7,822 nt of DNA from Acidobacteriota bacterium. GTDB taxonomy: Bacteria > Acidobacteriota > Terriglobia > Acidiferrales > UBA7541. Positions 4,607-7,822 of the stretch are shown here, in pieces. The DNA is taken from positions 1 to 7,822 of the forward strand of contig QHYF01000031.1 of the NCBI GenBank assembly GCA_003224075.1. Reading direction: 5' to 3'. Positions within the stretch are counted from its first letter, which is position 1; each line of letters opens with the position of its first letter. The translations under genes and the position numbers were made by a program. Under the pieces are notes generated by a model, which worked only from the letters and a program-made list of their open reading frames with translations, searched no databases and was not told the DNA's origin.

Positions 4607-4623
4607 AATCCCAGAATGGGATT
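4607..4623 (-). promoter_or_regulatory. Palindromic operator candidate upstream of the XRE gene
   Basis: AATCCCA (4607-4613) and TGGGATT (4617-4623) are perfect inverted repeats around a 3-bp centre. The site lies about 15 bp upstream of the TATAAA -10 box (4592-4587), where the -35 box should be, and no good -35 box is present. A dimeric XRE repressor bound here would block RNA polymerase. Inferred from position and symmetry. Confidence 0.5.
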
Positions 4624-4625
4624 TA

Positions 4626-4647
4626 GCCTGCGTTCGGAAGCGCAGGC
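4626..4647 (-). terminator. Hairpin downstream of the DinB-family gene
   Basis: GCCTGCG (4626-4632) pairs perfectly with CGCAGGC (4641-4647) around an 8-nt loop. On the minus strand it begins 22 nt past the DinB stop and is followed by TAAAT rather than a true U-run. It is a weak intrinsic terminator or a 3'-end stabiliser. Confidence 0.45.
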
Positions 4648-4669
4648 GGGTTGCGCGTTAGGAAGAGGT

Positions 4670-5158
4670 TCACTCGAATTCGCGGCGAGGGGCGGACTGG
4701 TCCAGTCCGACGCGGCCCGCGGCGATGTCGGCTTTGAAATAGTTTTCACCCTTAATGGGCGCGCCGCCGAGGCGGCGGAGCATAGCGATCTGGCCGATGT
4801 GATTGAGGGCGTCGGCGACGGGGCCCTGGAATAGGCCTTCGACCGGCTCGTGGAGCGGTTGGCCGGAGGCGAGATAACCGTCGAAGTTTTTTATGGCGGC
4901 AAAGAAGCGCTCGACTTCGGCGTTCCACGGCAATGGTGCGGAGTCATGCCAGGTCTGCTTGCCCTGGGCGATGGAAAGCGCCCACTCAAAGAGATCGCCC
5001 ATATGAGCGAGAATTTGCGCGGGCGTGCGCGTCTTATCGCCGATGTGGAAGCTGGCGAAATGATCGGGAGCGCCGCGCAGTGCTTTGCCACCACGGTAGG
5101 CGACTGTGGCGACTGTGTGACGGAGAAATTGGCGGGCTGGATCAGATGTTGTGGTCAT
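4670..5158 (-). CDS. DinB-family four-helix-bundle protein
   Basis: A 162-residue protein of DinB/YfiT superfamily length. His52 in ILAHMGDLFEW and His120 in PVADALNHIGQIAMLRR are the visible metal-ligand positions. Four residues before His120, where many DinB proteins carry another His, this one has Asp116, so the metal site may use Asp or be altered. The ending LRRLGGAPIKGENY is a recognisable subfamily tail. Superfamily members include thiol-dependent transferases, but most, like this one, have no assigned substrate; the name does not imply DNA polymerase IV. I chose ATG 5158 because GAAGGG lies 9-10 bp upstream; the in-frame TTG 5182 and ATG 5179 have no ribosome site. A perfect TATAAT lies at 5203-5198. 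Probably cytoplasmic and monocistronic. Confidence 0.83.
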   Translation of the reverse strand: MTTTSDPARQFLRHTVATVAYRGGKALRGAPDHFASFHIGDKTRTPAQILAHMGDLFEWALSIAQGKQTWHDSAPLPWNAEVERFFAAIKNFDGYLASGQPLHEPVEGLFQGPVADALNHIGQIAMLRRLGGAPIKGENYFKADIAAGRVGLDQSAPRREFE

Positions 5159-5197
5159 GCGGCGATTCCCTTCTCTCATCAAAGTTTGACGCTGTGC

Positions 5198-5203
5198 ATT
5201 ATA
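5198..5203 (-). promoter_or_regulatory. Predicted -10 box of the DinB-family gene
   Basis: A perfect TATAAT on the minus strand (5203-5198) lies about 40 bp upstream of the start codon. The DNA at the -35 position is GC-rich and does not resemble TTGACA, so this promoter may need an activator. The DnaA-box-like cluster lies 35-63 bp further upstream. Confidence 0.5.
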
Positions 5204-5237
5204 AGCCTCGTTTTGCGGAGCCGGCCCAGGCCGCTAA

Positions 5238-5266
5238 TTTTGCACAGCTGTCCACAGATTTTCACA
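5238..5266 (+). promoter_or_regulatory. Three DnaA-box-like 9-mers at 10-bp steps
   Basis: TTTTGCACA (5238-5246) fits the DnaA-box consensus TTWTNCACA exactly. ATTTTCACA (5258-5266) has one mismatch, and CTGTCCACA (5248-5256), midway between them, has two. All point the same way and are spaced exactly one helical turn apart. There is no neighbouring dnaA, dnaN or partition gene, so this is unlikely to be the chromosome origin. It could be a DnaA-regulated promoter region or chance similarity. Confidence 0.35.
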
Positions 5267-5365
5267 GGAATACAGTGAGAATTCGATTGACGACGCGAAG
5301 GGACAAGCGTTAGCTTGGCGCCAGATTGGACCGGGAAGCGTAAAAACTTTACGGCTCAGTTAAAA

Positions 5366-5408
5366 GAGGGCGCAACAGTTTAACAGCTGATGCGCCCTCA
5401 ATTTTTTT
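5366..5408. terminator. Strong intrinsic terminator, best on the plus strand, also usable by the GH16 gene
   Basis: GAGGGCGCA (5366-5374) pairs perfectly with TGCGCCCTC (5391-5399), and CAG/CTG can add pairing inside the 16-nt loop. On the plus strand seven T's follow at 5402-5408. On the minus strand the stem is followed by TTTTA and lies about 56 bp after the GH16 stop, so it also closes the nuoB-GH16 transcription unit. No plus-strand gene leads into it within the preceding 1.2 kb. Confidence 0.8.
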
Positions 5409-5454
5409 GCGGCCACGCAGAAAACCGAGACCTCCAAAGCGGCGGGCTACAGAG

Positions 5455-6321
5455 CTATTGCTTGGTGTAGACGCGGACATAGTCAACGAGCATTTGCTGC
5501 GGGAAGACGGTTGTGCTGTCAGGCGAGCCCGGCCAACTGCCGCCGACCGCGACGTTGAGGATGATAAAGAAGGGGTGGTCGAAAACCCAGGCGCCGCCCG
5601 CAGGCCACTGGGAAGAGCTAAACGTGGCGTAAAGATTAGTGTCCACGTAAAAGCGGATCGTGCCGGGTTCCCACTCGACAGCATAAAGGTGAAAATCGCT
5701 GGCAAAGTTCTGACCGGCCGGCAGACTAAACGGGGCGGAGAGATCGCTCGTCGGACCAGATGTGCTCGGACCATGGAGGGAGCCGTGAACCGTGCCAGGC
5801 TCCTTGCCGATATTTTCCATGATGTCGATCTCGCCGCACTTCGGCCAGCCGACGGAAGTAATGTCATTGCCGAGCATCCAGAAGGCGGGCCACATTCCCT
5901 GCCCGGCGGGAATCTTGATGCGAGCTTCGAAGCGGCCATAGGCCTGGCTGAATAGACCCTGGGTTTTCAGGCGAGCCGAAGTGTAATTGCGAATCACGCC
6001 GTCGGCGCCGCTGTACGCCTCCTGTTGCGCGGTGATGACGAGATTGCCGCCCTTGATTTGGGCGTTCTGAGCGCGATTCGTGTAGTACTCGAGTTCGTTG
6101 TTGCCCCAGCCATTGCCGCCGATATCGTAAGTCCATTTAGAAGAATCAGGTGAGGATCCATCCGGACCGCTGAATTCATCACTCCAGACGAGTTTATAGT
6201 TTGCGGGAGGAGGGGGTTGGAGAGTCGCGCCTCCGCCGCAACTGAGCGGCGTGAAGCCCCAGGCGAGAAGGGATAGAGCGAAGCCGAAATGAAGTCGGAA
6301 CGGCCGCTTCCTGGTTGACAT
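5455..6321 (-). CDS. Secreted GH16 endo-beta-glucanase (laminarinase-like)
   Basis: A 288-residue protein. The N-terminus is an export signal (RKRPFRLHF, hydrophobic 13-27) ending SCGGG. Cys28 suggests a lipoprotein, but the lipobox (TPLSC) is not canonical. After a Pro-rich linker, the GH16 jelly-roll starts at YKLVWSDEFSG. The catalytic motif is GEIDIMEN: Glu164 nucleophile, Asp166 assisting, Glu169 acid/base. The extra Met between Asp and the second Glu is the form seen in laminarinases and related GH16 endo-1,3(4)-beta-glucanases. The active-site cleft Trp/Phe segment MWPAFWML and the final strand QMLVDYVRVYTKQ are also typical. It probably cuts beta-1,3- or mixed-linked glucans of fungi or plants; agarase or carrageenase activity cannot be excluded by sequence alone. 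GAGGGA lies about 6 bp upstream of the ATG. It follows nuoB by only 39 bp. Confidence 0.9.
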   Translation of the reverse strand: MSTRKRPFRLHFGFALSLLAWGFTPLSCGGGATLQPPPPANYKLVWSDEFSGPDGSSPDSSKWTYDIGGNGWGNNELEYYTNRAQNAQIKGGNLVITAQQEAYSGADGVIRNYTSARLKTQGLFSQAYGRFEARIKIPAGQGMWPAFWMLGNDITSVGWPKCGEIDIMENIGKEPGTVHGSLHGPSTSGPTSDLSAPFSLPAGQNFASDFHLYAVEWEPGTIRFYVDTNLYATFSSSQWPAGGAWVFDHPFFIILNVAVGGSWPGSPDSTTVFPQQMLVDYVRVYTKQ

Positions 6322-6360
6322 TTGCTTCCCTCGGACGAAGAGATTGCCGGTTTGCGGCTC

Positions 6361-6900
6361 TCAAGCGAGATTCAGCACGCGCTTGAAGGAGCCTTTTTCG
6401 CTGTCAATCTTCTTCTGAAGCTGGAGAATGGCGTAGAGAAGCGCTTCGGGGCGCGGAGGGCAGCCGGGAACGTAAACGTCGACGGGAATGACCTGATTGC
6501 AGCCCTGCACGATGGCGTAATTGTTGAAGACGCCGCCGGAGGTGGCGCAAGCGCCCATGGAGATGACCCACTTGGGCTCCGGCATTTGGTCGTAAAGCTG
6601 GCGAATGACGGGAGCCATTTTCTGCGAGAGGCGGCCGGCGACGATCATTAGATCGGCCTGGCGCGGCGAAGGGCGGAAAACTTCAGCGCCAAAACGCGCC
6701 ACGTCAAATCGCGCCGCAGCCATGGACATCATTTCAATGGCGCAGCAGGCGAGGCCAAAACCGAGGGGCCAGATGGAGCTTTTGCGCGCCCAGTTCACGG
6801 CCTTATCGAGCGTCGTGAAGATGATGCCTTCGTCTTCGAGGAGTTTTCCGAAATCGTCGGGTTTGGTGAGGGTGACGTGTTTGCCCAGGGATACGCTCAT
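6361..6900 (-). CDS. nuoB: NADH-quinone oxidoreductase subunit B (stand-alone copy)
   Basis: A 179-residue protein, normal for NuoB. It carries the cysteines that hold the terminal [4Fe-4S] cluster N2: Cys52-Cys53 in GFGLACCAIEMM, Cys118 in ISMGACATSGG and Cys147 in YVPGCPPRPEALLY. In complex I this subunit hands electrons to quinone at the junction with the membrane arm. The start at 6900 is supported by GAGGA on the minus strand, 6 bp upstream. A longer in-frame version from TTG 6993 adds an unfamiliar 31-residue leader and is less likely. NuoB genes normally sit between nuoA and nuoC. Here the upstream neighbour is a dehydrogenase gene and the downstream one a glucanase, so this is a detached or second copy. 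All cluster ligands are present, so it is probably functional. Confidence 0.95.
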   Translation of the reverse strand: MSVSLGKHVTLTKPDDFGKLLEDEGIIFTTLDKAVNWARKSSIWPLGFGLACCAIEMMSMAAARFDVARFGAEVFRPSPRQADLMIVAGRLSQKMAPVIRQLYDQMPEPKWVISMGACATSGGVFNNYAIVQGCNQVIPVDVYVPGCPPRPEALLYAILQLQKKIDSEKGSFKRVLNLA

Positions 6901-7014
6901 TTGTTCCTCGTCAAAGTCATTTTCGCACAGCGAGGGGTGGGAGACAAATCGGGGTTTGAAGCAGGTGGCTAGCAGCGAAAGATTTGTCAGCAATAAGCGC
7001 TCGTGGAAAAAGCT

Positions 7015-7822
7015 TCAGACGCGAAGCACAACTTTGCCAAACTGCGAGCCGGATTCGAGATAAGCGTGAGCGGCAGCGGCTTCGGCGAGCGGGAACACGC
7101 GATCGACAACGGGTTTGAGGCGGCCGGCGGCGACGAGTTTCATTACCGTGTGCAGCTCGGACTTGGTGCCCATGTAAGAGCCGAGGAGTGAAAGCTGGCG
7201 GCTGAACAAGAAGCGGAGATCAAGCTTGGCATCGTAGCCGGTCGTTGCGCCGCACGTGACCAAACGGCCTCCTGGAGCGAGACTGGCGAGACTCTCCTCC
7301 CAAGTAGCCGTGCCGACGTGTTCGAAGACGACGTCGACGCCGCGCTTGCCAGTGATGCGGCGAACTTCCTCGCGGATTTTCTGTGATTTGTGGTTGATCA
7401 GGTGATCGGCGCCAAGTAGACTGGCTTTTTGGAGCTTTTCGTCGCTGCCGGCCGTGGCGATGACGCGAGCGCCGAAGAATTTGGCGATTTGTATCGCGGC
7501 GCTGCCGACGCCGCTCCCTGCTCCCAAGATGAGCACGTCTTCGCCGGGTTGCAGCTCAGCCCGAGCGACAAGCATGTGCCAGGCGGTTTGGAAGACCAGA
7601 GGAATCGAAGCAGCCTCTTCGAAAGACAGATTTTCCGGGTACGGCAAGCAATTCACTTCCGGGGCGCGAACAAATTCGGCACAGCCGCCGTCAATCATGT
7701 AGCCAAGATTGGTGGCTTGCCTGCAGCGGTTGTCCAGGCCGGCCACGCAAGCCGTGCATTTGCCGCAGCTAACCAGCGGCGCGAGCACGACCTTCTGGCC
7801 GACGAGTACCGTGGTGACGCCC
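7015..7822 (-). CDS. Zinc-binding medium-chain dehydrogenase/quinone oxidoreductase-like (5' end outside window)
   Basis: The frame is open to the window edge on the minus strand; 268 C-terminal residues are visible and the stop is at 7015-7017. Numbered from the first visible residue, four cysteines (19, 22, 25, 33 in VSCGKCTACVAG and DNRC) form the structural-zinc lobe of zinc alcohol dehydrogenases. The Rossmann loop GAGSGVG (100-106) binds NAD(P)H. Further family features are GGCAEFVRAPEVNCLPYPENLSFEEAASIPL and the C-terminal GKVVLRV, described here as typical of the medium-chain superfamily. The catalytic zinc site (Cys and GHE motifs) would lie upstream and cannot be checked, so the substrate (alcohol, enone or other) is unknown. 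The gene ends 114 bp before nuoB on the same strand. That gap holds the nuoB ribosome site but no promoter I would defend. Confidence 0.85.
   Translation of the reverse strand, partial: GVTTVLVGQKVVLAPLVSCGKCTACVAGLDNRCRQATNLGYMIDGGCAEFVRAPEVNCLPYPENLSFEEAASIPLVFQTAWHMLVARAELQPGEDVLILGAGSGVGSAAIQIAKFFGARVIATAGSDEKLQKASLLGADHLINHKSQKIREEVRRITGKRGVDVVFEHVGTATWEESLASLAPGGRLVTCGATTGYDAKLDLRFLFSRQLSLLGSYMGTKSELHTVMKLVAAGRLKPVVDRVFPLAEAAAAHAYLESGSQFGKVVLRV

Noticed and set aside
5238..5266. Chromosome or plasmid replication origin at the DnaA-like boxes
   Set aside because: Only one box matches exactly. There is no AT-rich unwinding stretch and no dnaA, dnaN, rep or par gene nearby. A regulatory or chance explanation is more economical.
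5349..5955. Long open frames on both strands overlapping the GH16 gene (minus 5349-5939, plus 5407-5955)
   Set aside because: Both are out of frame with, or antisense to, a gene with a clear GEIDIMEN catalytic motif. Neither has a ribosome site or recognisable motif.

Overview
The window is 7.8 kb of GC-rich bacterial DNA. It holds eleven readable genes (two cut by the window edges) plus one decayed toxin gene. The mix suggests a soil member of the Acidobacteriota, or a neighbouring GC-rich phylum. The pointers are an S53 (sedolisin-type) secreted protease, a GH16 laminarinase-like enzyme, a DinB-family protein, a short XRE regulator ending in a conserved tail, stacked toxin-antitoxin pairs, and a nuoB gene away from any nuo operon. 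This assignment is inferred from gene character; no marker gene is present.

Left part (1-2300): three type II toxin-antitoxin modules lie side by side. The first is a parDE-like pair whose toxin loses family resemblance after about 37 residues and stops at 61, so it is probably dead. The second is an intact vapBC pair with a strong predicted promoter and an operator-like double repeat. The third is a mazEF-like pair on the opposite strand, with a leaderless-looking antitoxin promoter flanked by a 6-bp direct repeat. A four-helix DUF1772-type membrane protein sits between vapBC and mazEF. Two short heptanucleotide arrays (7-bp period, related units) lie just before the DUF1772 gene and just before mazF, in the same orientation relative to the gene that follows.

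Middle (2300-4200): a 65-residue, very basic protein of unknown function has its own predicted promoter. It is followed by about 310 bp of non-coding DNA holding stem-loops and the promoter of a secreted S53 peptidase. The peptidase has a complete Glu-Asp-Asp-Ser catalytic set but no room for the usual long propeptide.

Right part (4196-7822): everything runs on the minus strand. From upstream to downstream the order is: a medium-chain zinc-binding dehydrogenase (5' end outside the window), a lone nuoB, a GH16 endo-glucanase only 39 bp behind nuoB, a strong hairpin terminator, an intergenic stretch with DnaA-box-like 9-mers at exact 10-bp steps, a DinB-family protein, and an XRE regulator with a palindrome just upstream. 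No rRNA, tRNA, CRISPR array, transposase or phage gene is visible.

The genes do not form one pathway. The left is an accessory toxin-antitoxin patch. The right looks like ordinary chromosome with secreted degradative enzymes (protease, glucanase) that would suit a soil heterotroph.
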